Positions 7,502 through 15,320 of a stretch of DNA of 64,000 bases are shown here, in pieces. The notes under the pieces were generated by a model. That model was not told the origin of the DNA and did not search any database. It saw only the letters and a list, made by a program, of their open reading frames with translations. How positions within the stretch are numbered: the first letter of the stretch is position 1; the number at the start of each line of letters is the position of its first letter. The position numbers and the translations under genes were made by a program. Origin of the DNA: Streptomyces sp. AA1529 (GTDB taxonomy: Bacteria > Actinomycetota > Actinomycetes > Streptomycetales > Streptomycetaceae); contig NZ_ALAP01000048.1 of assembly GCF_000280905.1 (NCBI RefSeq), positions 62,001-126,000 on the forward strand, given 5' to 3'.

Positions 7502-9721
7502 GTGGCGGAACGGAGCACAGCCGCTGTCGGCGTGGCCGAGACCAGTGGTGCGCATGACGCACCACTGACCGCCCAGCAGGACGGGGCCACGGGCGACGGT
7601 GCGACGGACGCGACGAACGGATACAGCCGCAACACCGGGACCTCGGACCACGACGAGTCCCCGGCCCACTCCACCGACACCGCACCGCTGACGGGTACGC
7701 ACGGTGCCACTCGCCCCGCCACCTCCCCCGAAGGGAGCAGTGGGAACCGGCCGAACTCCGTCGGGGAGGAACCGGCCCGCAACGGCAACCGCGCCGACGA
7801 GGCCGGGACCGACGGTGGCGACACCTCCGCGGCCGCTCCTGAACGCGGCACCGAAGCCGAGTCCGACGCCCAGGCCGCGGCAGGCACCGGTCCCGACGCC
7901 GACGCCGACGCCGAGAGCGACGCCGGGACGGCCGGTCCCGATGACGACACCGGCACGGACGGCGCCGCAACGGACGCCGAGAGCGCCGAGAGCGCCGAGA
8001 GCGCCGAGAAGAAGGACGCGGGACAGCACGCAGGGCAGCAGCAGCCCCGGAAGAAGACCAAGGACCGCGAGAAACCCAGAGCCAGCCGGCAGCAGCCCGA
8101 GGCTGCTGCCGAAGAGCAGCCCGGATCGGCCTCCGAACCGTCCGACGGGTCCGCGAAGCCCGCGCCCGCCGAGATGCGCGTCCCCGAGCTGCACAGCGGC
8201 CACAAGCTGGCCCGGCGGTACCGGCTGGAGGAGTGCGTCACCCGGCTCGACGGGTTCAGCAGCTGGCGCGCGGTCGACGAGAAACTCCGCCGTGCCGTCG
8301 GCGTGCACATTCTGCCCGTCGGCCACGCCCGGGCCCGCCAAGTCCTCGCCGCGGCCCGCTCGGCGGCGCTGCTCGGCGACCCCCGGTTCGTGCAGGTCCT
8401 CGACGCGGTCGAGGAGGGCGAACTGGTCTACGTCGTCCACGAGTGGCTGCCCGATGCGGTCCCGCTCAGCGAGCTGCTCGCCGCCGGGCCCCTGGAGCCC
8501 CACGAGGCGTATCAACTCGTCAACCAGCTCGCCCAGGCCCTGGCCGCGGCGCACCGCGAGGGCCTCGCCCATCTGCGGCTGACGCCCTCCTGCGTACTCC
8601 GGACCGGCATGGGCCAGTACCGCATCCGCGGGCTCGCGGTGACCGCCGCGCTGCGCGGTGTCACGAGTGAGCACCCGCAGCGCGACGACACCGAGGCGAT
8701 CGGCGCCCTGCTGTACGCGGCGCTCACCCAGCGCTGGCCGTACGAGGAGGGTGCGCACGGACTGCCGGGCACCGGCTCGCTGGACATCGGGGCGCTCGTG
8801 GCCCCCGAGCAGCTCCGGGCCGGCGTCCACCGCGGTCTGTCCACACTGGCCATGCGCGCCCTGGTGAACGACGGCGCGACGGCCTCCCGCCAGGAGCAGC
8901 CCTGCACCACCCCGGACGAGCTGTGCAAGGCCGTCGCCTCGCTGCCCCGCATCCGCCCGCCGGAGCAGGCGTTCACCACCCCGCCGCCGTACCAGCGCAC
9001 TGCCTACCAGCAGGGCGGCTTCGCGGCGCCCGGCGTTCCCGGCGGCGCTGCTCCCGGCAGCCCGGCCGCGGTGGCGGGTGCCGAGCCCCCGGCACCGCCC
9101 ACGCTGCCCGGCCGCACCGGCAAGGCCCTCAAGTGGGGAGTCTCCGCGCTCCTGATCGCCGCCCTCGGTCTGGGGAGCTGGCAGATCGCCGACGCCCTGC
9201 TCAAGGGCGAACCGGTAAAGGAGAAGCCCACCAAGCCGGTGGAGGGCGAGGACAAGCCGGTGCGGACCGGCAAGCCCATCAAGATCCAAGAGGTGCAGGA
9301 CTTCGATCCGGAGAGCTCGGACGGGCGCGAGAAGCCCGAACGGGCCGGCGACGCGGTGGACGGCGACCCCGGCACCTACTGGCTCACGGACAAGTACCTG
9401 GGCCACCCCACCTTCGGCAATCTGAAGTCCGGCGCCGGCCTCATCCTCGACCTGGGGACCACCCGGCAGGTCAGCCAGCTGAAGGTGGACTTCATCGGGA
9501 AGACCTCGGCGAGCTTCCTGGCCGCACCGAAGAGCATCACCAACACACCGTCCTCACTGGGCAGTTTCAGCAAGGTCACCAACGGCTCCGGGGAACACCT
9601 CACCCTGAAGGCCAAGAAGCCCATCAAGACCCGCTATGTGCTGCTGTGGCTCACCAAACTCCCGGCCACCGACGGAGGCGACTACCGTGGTCGCGTCACG
9701 GAGGTTCAGGTCCTCAGCTGA
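7502..9721 (+). CDS. Membrane pseudokinase with extracellular discoidin-like domain
   Basis: A 739-residue protein starting at GTG 7502 behind GGGGAGG. Residues 1-230 are low-complexity and acidic. About 233-480 form a Ser/Thr-kinase-like fold beginning HKLARRYRLEE. The catalytic loop reads HLRLTPS (His357) where active kinases have HRDxKxxN, so the catalytic Asp is missing, and I see no DFG motif: it should not phosphorylate. One membrane helix lies at about 541-565. The last 140 residues (DGDPGTYWLTD onward) resemble discoidin/F5-8 type C modules, which often bind carbohydrate. The mycobacterial MviN protein has the same domains fused behind MurJ, where the pseudokinase, once phosphorylated, recruits an FHA protein. 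A similar control of MurJ is inferred here. An FHA protein gene (fhaA) lies at the far end of the window. Confidence 0.85.
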   Translation: MAERSTAAVGVAETSGAHDAPLTAQQDGATGDGATDATNGYSRNTGTSDHDESPAHSTDTAPLTGTHGATRPATSPEGSSGNRPNSVGEEPARNGNRADEAGTDGGDTSAAAPERGTEAESDAQAAAGTGPDADADAESDAGTAGPDDDTGTDGAATDAESAESAESAEKKDAGQHAGQQQPRKKTKDREKPRASRQQPEAAAEEQPGSASEPSDGSAKPAPAEMRVPELHSGHKLARRYRLEECVTRLDGFSSWRAVDEKLRRAVGVHILPVGHARARQVLAAARSAALLGDPRFVQVLDAVEEGELVYVVHEWLPDAVPLSELLAAGPLEPHEAYQLVNQLAQALAAAHREGLAHLRLTPSCVLRTGMGQYRIRGLAVTAALRGVTSEHPQRDDTEAIGALLYAALTQRWPYEEGAHGLPGTGSLDIGALVAPEQLRAGVHRGLSTLAMRALVNDGATASRQEQPCTTPDELCKAVASLPRIRPPEQAFTTPPPYQRTAYQQGGFAAPGVPGGAAPGSPAAVAGAEPPAPPTLPGRTGKALKWGVSALLIAALGLGSWQIADALLKGEPVKEKPTKPVEGEDKPVRTGKPIKIQEVQDFDPESSDGREKPERAGDAVDGDPGTYWLTDKYLGHPTFGNLKSGAGLILDLGTTRQVSQLKVDFIGKTSASFLAAPKSITNTPSSLGSFSKVTNGSGEHLTLKAKKPIKTRYVLLWLTKLPATDGGDYRGRVTEVQVLS

Positions 9722-9776
9722 GGCCGCGGGCGCCGCTTCCGGCACACGGACCCGGCAGGGTGAGGGGAGGGGCCGC

Positions 9777-10583
9777 ATGGCGAGCGAGGAGGCTCCCGGC
9801 GGAACGGCCGAGCCGGACGACAAGGAGCTGCTCGCCCGCCATGTCGCGGGAGACTCCGAGGCGTTCGGCGAACTCGTCCGACGACACCGGGACCGCCTGT
9901 GGGCCGTGGCGCTGCGCACCCTCGGCGACCGCGAAGAGGCCGCCGACGCCGTGCAGGACGCGCTCATCTCCGCCTATCGCGCCGCACACAACTTCCGGGG
10001 TCAGTCCGCCGTCACCACCTGGCTGCACCGCATCACGGTGAACGCCTGCCTGGACCGGGTCCGGAAGGCGGCCTCCCGCCGGGCCACGCTCACCGACGAC
10101 ACCGAACGGATGGACCAGCTCCTGGAGCCCCAGGAGTCCGCCGCCGCGCCCGTGGAACGCCAGGAGACACATCGCCAGCTCGTCTCCGCGCTCTCCGAGC
10201 TCCCGGTGGACCAGCGAGCGGCGCTGGTACTGGTGGACATGCAGGGATACCCCGTCGCCGAGGCCGCAGAGGTGCTCGATGTGGCGGTGGGCACCGTCAA
10301 GAGCCGCTGCGCCCGCGGCCGGGCCCGGCTGCTCCCCCTCGTCTCGCATCTGCGCCGGGGCGGCAGCGACGGAGGCGGCAACGGGGACAGCGACGGCGCT
10401 TCCGAGGTCGCGACCGGTACCGGAGGGAACCCTCCGCCGGGAGCATCCGTCCCAGCACCGAGAGCGGCGCCGCGCAAGGCACCGCGGAAAGCGGCCCAGC
10501 AGCCGCCACCGCGGACGGCTCCGCACACCACCCAGCAGGACACCACAGGCTCCGGGGCCGGGAAAGGAGGGGGACAGGCATGA
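9777..10583 (+). CDS. sigM: ECF RNA polymerase sigma factor, SigM type
   Basis: A 268-residue ECF sigma factor. Region 2 includes FGELVRRHRDRLWAVALR and the -10 recognition helix NFRGQSAVTTWLHRI. Region 4 holds QRAALVLVDMQGYPVAEAAEVL and a helix-turn-helix ending GTVKSRCARGRARL. The ATG at 9777 follows GAGGGGAGGGG. A disordered tail of about 70 residues rich in Ala, Pro and Gly is longer than in most ECF factors. Its stop codon overlaps the anti-sigma start (ATGA), so the two are translationally coupled. The order murJ, sigma, anti-sigma, trxB, trxA is that of the mycobacterial sigM locus, which is why I use the symbol. It is not the S. coelicolor sigma factor that is also called sigma-M with an iron-sulfur RsmA, which I recall as encoded elsewhere. 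Confidence 0.8.
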   Translation: MASEEAPGGTAEPDDKELLARHVAGDSEAFGELVRRHRDRLWAVALRTLGDREEAADAVQDALISAYRAAHNFRGQSAVTTWLHRITVNACLDRVRKAASRRATLTDDTERMDQLLEPQESAAAPVERQETHRQLVSALSELPVDQRAALVLVDMQGYPVAEAAEVLDVAVGTVKSRCARGRARLLPLVSHLRRGGSDGGGNGDSDGASEVATGTGGNPPPGASVPAPRAAPRKAPRKAAQQPPPRTAPHTTQQDTTGSGAGKGGGQA

Positions 10584-11770
10584 CATCCACTCCTTCTCCG
10601 CACGACGAGCACCCGGAGATCGACGAGATCTCCGCGCTCGGCGAGGGAATCGTGCCCGTGGCGCGCCGGGCGGAACTCCGCGCGCATCTGATCACCTGCG
10701 CGCTCTGCGCGGAGGTGTCCGCCTCGCTGGAGGAGATCCGGGAGGGGCTCGGCACCCTGCCGGGCTCCGAGCGGATGCCCGAGGATGTGGCAAGCCGGAT
10801 CGACCGGGCGCTGGCAGCGGAAGCGACTCCGATGGCCGGCGCACCGGGAGAGGCGCGATCCGTCACGGACACGGATGCCGCCGACGTCGGCCGGGACGAG
10901 ACGGACAGCGGTGACGACAGCGGTGACGGCGCGGCGGCGCATGAGCGTTCCGTTTCACGTGAAACAGCTGTGGGGTCTCTCGGGCTCGCTTCGGGAGCGG
11001 ACGGGAGCCCGGTTTCACGTGAAACCCAGCAACGCCGTCGCTCCGGGAACGCGGCGGGCGGTCGGCCTCCGGGACATGCCGCAGCGTCCACCGGCCCCGG
11101 AGGAGCAGACCGCGGGGCCACCACCCCCGGACCGGGCAGAGGGAACGGTGTCCGAGGCGCTCGGCATCGGCGGCGCACGATCGTGCTGGTCGCGGCGGCA
11201 TCCATGGCCGTCCTCACCCTGGGCGGCATCACCCTCCGCGCACTCTCCGACTCGGCTCCCACCGAGGTGACCTCGAATACGGCGAAGTCGACCACGGACA
11301 AACGGGCACCGCAGGCGCCATCCAGTCCGACGGTCTCCGCCGACACCGACGCCGGGGGCAGCAGCGACGATCAGCAGCTGCGCAAGCGCGTCCAAGGGCT
11401 GCTGTCCGACGAGAGCTCGCCCCCGCCGTCCCGCGAGGTGCCGGACAGCCCCACCCCGCCCAGCGACACTCCCACGGTCGATATCGAGCAGAGTCCCAGC
11501 AGCGACGGGAACACTCTCCGCGACGACGTCCTCGGCGACGGGCCGACCGTGCCGTCCTGCATCCGCGACAGTCTCCACCGCACGGAGAGCCCGCTGGCCG
11601 TCGACTCGGAGGCCACCTTCCAGAATCACTCCGGGTACCTCGTCGTCCTGCCCCACCAGGGCGGCGATCCGAAACTGGTCGATGCCTACGTCGTCGACCC
11701 TTCCTGTGTGACCGCCGACCCGTCCCGCCCTGGCAAGGTCCTGTTCAAGGGCACCTACCCGCGCGGGTGA
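10580..11770 (+). CDS. Transmembrane zinc-motif anti-sigma factor
   Basis: A 396-residue partner of the ECF sigma factor, overlapping it by four bases. The N-terminal domain has the ZAS pattern His-x3-Cys-x2-Cys (His36, Cys40, Cys43), which in this family binds zinc and masks the sigma factor. One membrane helix lies at about residues 201-225 (RRRTIVLVAAASMAVL onward). The extracellular half is Ser/Asp/Pro-rich, then a compact C-terminal domain with two cysteines that could form a disulfide. The linker contains two perfect parS sites, both read as VSRET (125-129 and 145-149). The envelope signal it senses is unknown. Confidence 0.8.
   Translation: MTSTPSPHDEHPEIDEISALGEGIVPVARRAELRAHLITCALCAEVSASLEEIREGLGTLPGSERMPEDVASRIDRALAAEATPMAGAPGEARSVTDTDAADVGRDETDSGDDSGDGAAAHERSVSRETAVGSLGLASGADGSPVSRETQQRRRSGNAAGGRPPGHAAASTGPGGADRGATTPGPGRGNGVRGARHRRRTIVLVAAASMAVLTLGGITLRALSDSAPTEVTSNTAKSTTDKRAPQAPSSPTVSADTDAGGSSDDQQLRKRVQGLLSDESSPPPSREVPDSPTPPSDTPTVDIEQSPSSDGNTLRDDVLGDGPTVPSCIRDSLHRTESPLAVDSEATFQNHSGYLVVLPHQGGDPKLVDAYVVDPSCVTADPSRPGKVLFKGTYPRG
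10952..10965. promoter_or_regulatory. parS site 2
   Basis: Exact GTTTCACGTGAAAC inside the anti-sigma gene, in frame as VSRET. It is exactly 60 bp from the next site. Confidence 0.95.
11012..11025. promoter_or_regulatory. parS site 3
   Basis: Exact GTTTCACGTGAAAC inside the anti-sigma gene, in frame as VSRET. Sites 2 and 3 are the closest pair in the window. Confidence 0.95.
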
Positions 11771-11787
11771 CCCGCGGACGAGGGCAG

Positions 11788-11815
11788 GGGAATGTCTGCC
11801 CCGTAGGATCCGTTG
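11788..11815 (+). promoter_or_regulatory. Sigma-R-type promoter of trxBA
   Basis: GGGAAT (11788-11793), an 18-base spacer, then GTTG (11812-11815). This is the consensus recognised by sigma-R, the thiol-oxidative-stress sigma factor of Streptomyces, whose classical targets include the thioredoxin operon. It lies between the anti-sigma stop (11770) and the trxB start (11876), giving a leader of about 55 nt. Confidence 0.85.
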
Positions 11816-11875
11816 GACGGGGTGCAAGCCTCGGCAGAAGTACCCGGAAGCAGTCGGCAGACAAGGAAGACTCCC

Positions 11876-12862
11876 GTGAGCGACGTCCGCAACGTCATCA
11901 TCATCGGCTCGGGCCCGGCCGGATACACGGCAGCGCTCTACACCGCCCGCGCGTCGCTGAAGCCGTTGGTGTTCGAAGGCTCCGTCACCGCAGGCGGAGC
12001 GCTGATGAACACCACCGATGTCGAGAACTTCCCCGGGTTCCAGGAAGGCATCATGGGCCCGGAACTCATGGACAACATGCGCGCCCAGGCCGAGCGCTTC
12101 GGGGCCGAACTGGTGCCGGACGACATCTCCGCGGTCGACCTCTCCGGCCCGGTGAAGAGCGTCACGGACTCCAACGGCACCGTGCACCGCGGCCGGACCG
12201 TGATCGTGGCCACCGGCTCGCAGCACCGCACACTGGGCCTGCCCCTGGAGGAAGAGCTTTCCGGTCGCGGCGTCTCCTACTGCGCCACCTGCGACGGCTT
12301 CTTCTTCCGCGAGCAGCACATCGCCGTAGTGGGCGGCGGTGACACCGCCCTGGAGGAGGCCACGTTCCTTTCCCGCTTCGCGGCCTCGGTCACCGTGGTG
12401 CACCGCCGGGACACGCTGCGCGCCTCCAAGGCCATGCAGGAGCGGGCCTTCGCCGACCCGAAGATCTCCTTCGCCTGGGACAGCGAGGTCGCCGAGATCC
12501 ACAGCAAGGACGGCAAGCTGTCCGGCCTCACACTGCGCGACACACAGAACGGTGAGACCCGCGAGCTGGACGCGACCGGACTGTTCGTCGCCATCGGCCA
12601 CGACCCGCGGGTGGACCTGTTCAAGGACACCCTCACCCTGGACGAGGACGGCTACCTCAAGGTGGACGCGCCCTCGACCCGCACCAACCTCCCCGGGGTC
12701 TTCGCAGCCGGCGACGTGGTGGACCACACCTACCGGCAGGCGATCACCGCAGCGGGCACCGGCTGCTCCGCGGCGCTGGACGCCGAGCGCTACCTGGCGG
12801 CGCTCACGGACGTGGACGCCGAGGAAACCCCCGAGCCGGAGAAGACCGCGGCAACCGTCTGA
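11876..12862 (+). CDS. trxB: Thioredoxin-disulfide reductase
   Basis: NADPH-dependent FAD enzyme that reduces thioredoxin. The 328-residue protein has the FAD motif GSGPAG (11-16), the redox-active CATC (Cys136 to Cys139), the NADPH motif GGGDTALEEA and the C-terminal FAD motif with AAGDV. The GTG start at 11876 follows AAGGAAG. The expected promoter is the sigma-R-type element just upstream, so induction by disulfide stress is likely. It is followed after 79 bases by trxA, its substrate. Confidence 0.95.
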   Translation: MSDVRNVIIIGSGPAGYTAALYTARASLKPLVFEGSVTAGGALMNTTDVENFPGFQEGIMGPELMDNMRAQAERFGAELVPDDISAVDLSGPVKSVTDSNGTVHRGRTVIVATGSQHRTLGLPLEEELSGRGVSYCATCDGFFFREQHIAVVGGGDTALEEATFLSRFAASVTVVHRRDTLRASKAMQERAFADPKISFAWDSEVAEIHSKDGKLSGLTLRDTQNGETRELDATGLFVAIGHDPRVDLFKDTLTLDEDGYLKVDAPSTRTNLPGVFAAGDVVDHTYRQAITAAGTGCSAALDAERYLAALTDVDAEETPEPEKTAATV

Positions 12863-12941
12863 CCCACAGCCCGCGGGGACCGCTACCGGTTCCCGCCCAG
12901 CTCCCCCACCCCGCAGTCAACAGAGAATGAGGAGAAGCACC

Positions 12942-13271
12942 ATGGCCGGTGCCACCGTGACCGCGACCGACGCCGACTTCGAGGACGTCGTCCTGAAGAG
13001 CGACAAGCCTGTGCTGGTCGACTTCTGGGCGGCGTGGTGCGGACCGTGCCGTCAGATCGCCCCTTCGCTGGAGGCCATCGCCGCCGAGAACGCCGACAAG
13101 CTGACGGTCGTCAAGCTCAACATCGATGAGAACCCGGGCGTCGCCGCCAAGTACGGCATCATGTCGATCCCGACCATGAACGTCTACCAGGGCGGCGAGG
13201 TCGTGAAGACCATCGTCGGCGCCAAGCCGAAGGGCGCCATCGAGAAGGACCTCGCCGATTTCATCAGCTGA
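12942..13271 (+). CDS. trxA: Thioredoxin
   Basis: Small protein-disulfide reductant of 109 residues with the active site WCGPC (Cys33, Cys36) and the cis-proline loop SIPT opposite it. The ATG at 12942 follows TGAGGAGAAG. The electron path is NADPH to TrxB to TrxA to target disulfides. The gene ends 13 bases before a 38-bp palindrome that holds a parS site and probably acts as terminator. Confidence 0.95.
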   Translation: MAGATVTATDADFEDVVLKSDKPVLVDFWAAWCGPCRQIAPSLEAIAAENADKLTVVKLNIDENPGVAAKYGIMSIPTMNVYQGGEVVKTIVGAKPKGAIEKDLADFIS

Positions 13272-13284
13272 GGATCCCTACCTC

Positions 13285-13322
13285 ACTGAGGGCGCCGTTT
13301 CACGTGAAACGGCGCCCTCAGT
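13285..13322. terminator. Perfect 38-bp palindrome: trxA terminator containing parS
   Basis: Two fully complementary 19-base arms (13285-13303 and 13304-13322) with no spacer, beginning ACTGAGGGCGCCG. The central 14 bp are a perfect parS. As RNA it would fold into a strong GC-rich hairpin downstream of trxA and of the convergent GNAT gene, so it can stop transcription from both sides. Confidence 0.85.
13297..13310. promoter_or_regulatory. parS site 4
   Basis: Exact GTTTCACGTGAAAC at the centre of the 38-bp palindrome between trxA and the GNAT gene. This is one of two sites in the window outside coding sequence. Confidence 0.95.
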
Positions 13323-13334
13323 CGTCTCGACGTC

Positions 13335-13955
13335 TCAGAGCGGCCGCAGGGCCGGCTCCTTGCTGTGCACCTTCCCCAGCAACTGGTCCAGCGCCCGCTC
13401 CATGTCGTGCCGCCAGGAGACCGTGGAGCGCAACTCCAGCCGCAGTCGGGGATAGCGGGGATGCGGGCGGACGGTCTTGAAGCCGACCGAGAGCAGATGC
13501 TCCGCCGGGAACATGCAGGCCGGTTCCGTCCACCGGGCGTCGCCGAACGCCTCTATCGCCTTGAACCCCCGCCGCAGCAGATCCTTCGCCACCGTCTGCA
13601 CGATCACCCGGCCGATGCCCTGCCCCCGGAACTCCGGCAGCAGATAGGCGGTCATCAACTGCACCGCGTCCGGGGCGACGGGACTGGTGGGGAAGGCGAA
13701 GGAGCGCGGCACATACGCGGGCGGCGCATAGAGCACATAGCCCACCGTGACCTCGTCCACATAGACGACCCGACCGCAGGAACCCCATTCCAGCAGGACC
13801 GAGGAGATCCAGGCTTCCTTCTCCATGTCGGGGCGTCCCGACCTCTGTGCCTCCTCGCCGCTGACCGGATCCAACTCCCAGAAGACGCAGCCTCGGCAGC
13901 GGTTGGGCAGATCCGGGAGGTTGTCCAGCGTGAGGGGAACGAGCTGTCGTCCCAT
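13335..13955 (-). CDS. GNAT family N-acetyltransferase
   Basis: A 206-residue protein with the acetyl-CoA-binding signature of the GNAT fold: LLPEFRGQGIGRVIVQTV, with the Arg/Gln-x-x-Gly-x-Gly core. An N-terminal part with two Cys (CRGCVFWELD) is typical of the version conserved beside parB in streptomycetes. The substrate is unknown. The start is taken as ATG 13955; ATG 13964 is possible. It is convergent with trxA across the parS-terminator palindrome and shares its downstream direction with parB, from which it is separated by another hairpin. Confidence 0.8.
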   Translation of the reverse strand: MGRQLVPLTLDNLPDLPNRCRGCVFWELDPVSGEEAQRSGRPDMEKEAWISSVLLEWGSCGRVVYVDEVTVGYVLYAPPAYVPRSFAFPTSPVAPDAVQLMTAYLLPEFRGQGIGRVIVQTVAKDLLRRGFKAIEAFGDARWTEPACMFPAEHLLSVGFKTVRPHPRYPRLRLELRSTVSWRHDMERALDQLLGKVHSKEPALRPL

Positions 13956-14106
13956 GGCACACATCGTATCCGGAGGGCAGCCGCACGACCGCCGGATTCC
14001 GCCCCGTCCCCACCGCACCGCCGAGCCAGCACCACAGCGGCGCTACGGCGATGCTCCTACGGCGCCGGGGTCGGCGCCCCGACGACGGCACGACAGCAGC
14101 ACGACA

Positions 14107-14150
14107 GCAGTGGAAAGGCCCGGGCGACAGCGCCCGGGCCTTTCCACTGC
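14107..14150. terminator. 20-bp-stem terminator downstream of parB
   Basis: Perfect 20-bp inverted repeat (14107-14126 and 14131-14150, core GGAAAGGCCCGGGCG) with a 4-base loop. It lies 16 bases after the parB stop, and insulates the parAB operon from the GNAT gene. Confidence 0.9.
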
Positions 14151-14165
14151 GAGGTAGGCGCTTGC

Positions 14166-15320
14166 CTACGAAGAGACCGCTTCCTCGTCGCTGTCGTCCT
14201 CGGCGAGCTTCTGCTCCAGCACCCGACCTTCACCGGGAGCGAGCTGGCCCAGAATCCGCTCCAGGTCGTCCATGGAGGCGAACTCGACGACGATCTTTCC
14301 CTTCTTCTGGCCCAGGTCGACCTTCACCCGGGTCTCGAAGCGGTCCGAGAGCCGCCCCGCCAGATGGTCCAGCGCAGGGGAGACCCGGGCGCCGGCCCGG
14401 GGCCCCTTGGGCTTGGCGCTCTTGGGCTTGCCGCCCATCAGCGTGACGATCTCCTCCACCGCCCGCACCGAGAGCCCCTCGGCCACGATCCGGTGAGCGA
14501 GCTTGTCCTGCTCCTCTCCGTCCTCCACGGACAGCAGCGCCCGTGCATGCCCGGCGGACAGCACCCCGGCTGCCACCCGTCGCTGCACCCCGGGAGAGAG
14601 CCGCAGCAGCCGCAGAGTGTTGGACACCTGCGGCCGGGAACGGCCGATCCGGTCGGCCAGTTCGTCATGGGTGCAGTTGAAGTCCCGCAGCAGCTGGTCG
14701 TAGGCGGCTGCCTCTTCCAGCGGATTCAGCTGTGCTCGGTGCAGGTTCTCCAGCAGCGCGTCGAGAAGGAGCTTCTCGTCCTCGGTGGCGCGGACGATCG
14801 CCGGAATCCGCTCCAGCCCCGCCTCGCGGCAGGCCCGCCAGCGGCGCTCACCCATGATGAGCTCGAAGCTGCCGGGTGTGAGCTCCCGGACGACGACCGG
14901 CTGGAGGAGACCGACTTCCTTGATGGAGGTGACGAGTTCGGACAGTGCGTCCTCGTCGAAGACCTCACGAGGCTGGCGCGGGTTCGGAGTGATGGCGTCG
15001 AGCGGCACCTCCGCGAAGAACGCGCTTCCCGCGTCCTCGGAGGCGCCCTGCGCGGGAACGGCGGAGGCAGTTTCACGTGAAACGGCGTCGTCCGCAGCCT
15101 CCTCCTGGTCCCGCTGCGAGAGTTCCGCGACCTTGGCCGCCGCCACGCCCCGCACCCCCTGCTCCGGGGCCAGCACAGGCACGGCGGTGGGGGAGGTGGA
15201 CCCTCCACTCGTGTTCGGCCTCTGCTGCTCACTCTCTGCATCAGCAGCGTCCGGCCCGGTCGGAGCCGCCGGGATCAGTGCACCGAGCCCCCGCCCCAGA
15301 CCCCTACGTCGCTCGCTCAC
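14166..15320 (-). CDS. parB: Chromosome-partitioning protein ParB
   Basis: Binds and spreads from parS, loads SMC, and partners ParA in sporulation-linked segregation. The 384-residue protein starts MSERRRGLGRGLGALIP, the conserved N-terminal ParA-interaction segment. The CTP-binding ParB/Srx domain contains MGERRWRA. A helix-turn-helix (GRSRPQVSNTLRLLRL) reads parS, and a C-terminal dimerisation domain ends the protein. The GTG start at 15320 overlaps the parA stop (GTGA) and follows GGAGGGGA. The gene holds a parS itself at 15070-15083, encoding VSRET at residues 80-84 in the variable linker. Confidence 0.95.
   Translation of the reverse strand: MSERRRGLGRGLGALIPAAPTGPDAADAESEQQRPNTSGGSTSPTAVPVLAPEQGVRGVAAAKVAELSQRDQEEAADDAVSRETASAVPAQGASEDAGSAFFAEVPLDAITPNPRQPREVFDEDALSELVTSIKEVGLLQPVVVRELTPGSFELIMGERRWRACREAGLERIPAIVRATEDEKLLLDALLENLHRAQLNPLEEAAAYDQLLRDFNCTHDELADRIGRSRPQVSNTLRLLRLSPGVQRRVAAGVLSAGHARALLSVEDGEEQDKLAHRIVAEGLSVRAVEEIVTLMGGKPKSAKPKGPRAGARVSPALDHLAGRLSDRFETRVKVDLGQKKGKIVVEFASMDDLERILGQLAPGEGRVLEQKLAEDDSDEEAVSS
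15070..15083. promoter_or_regulatory. parS site 5
   Basis: Exact GTTTCACGTGAAAC inside parB, in the linker before the ParB/Srx domain, so ParB can bind its own gene. Confidence 0.95.
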
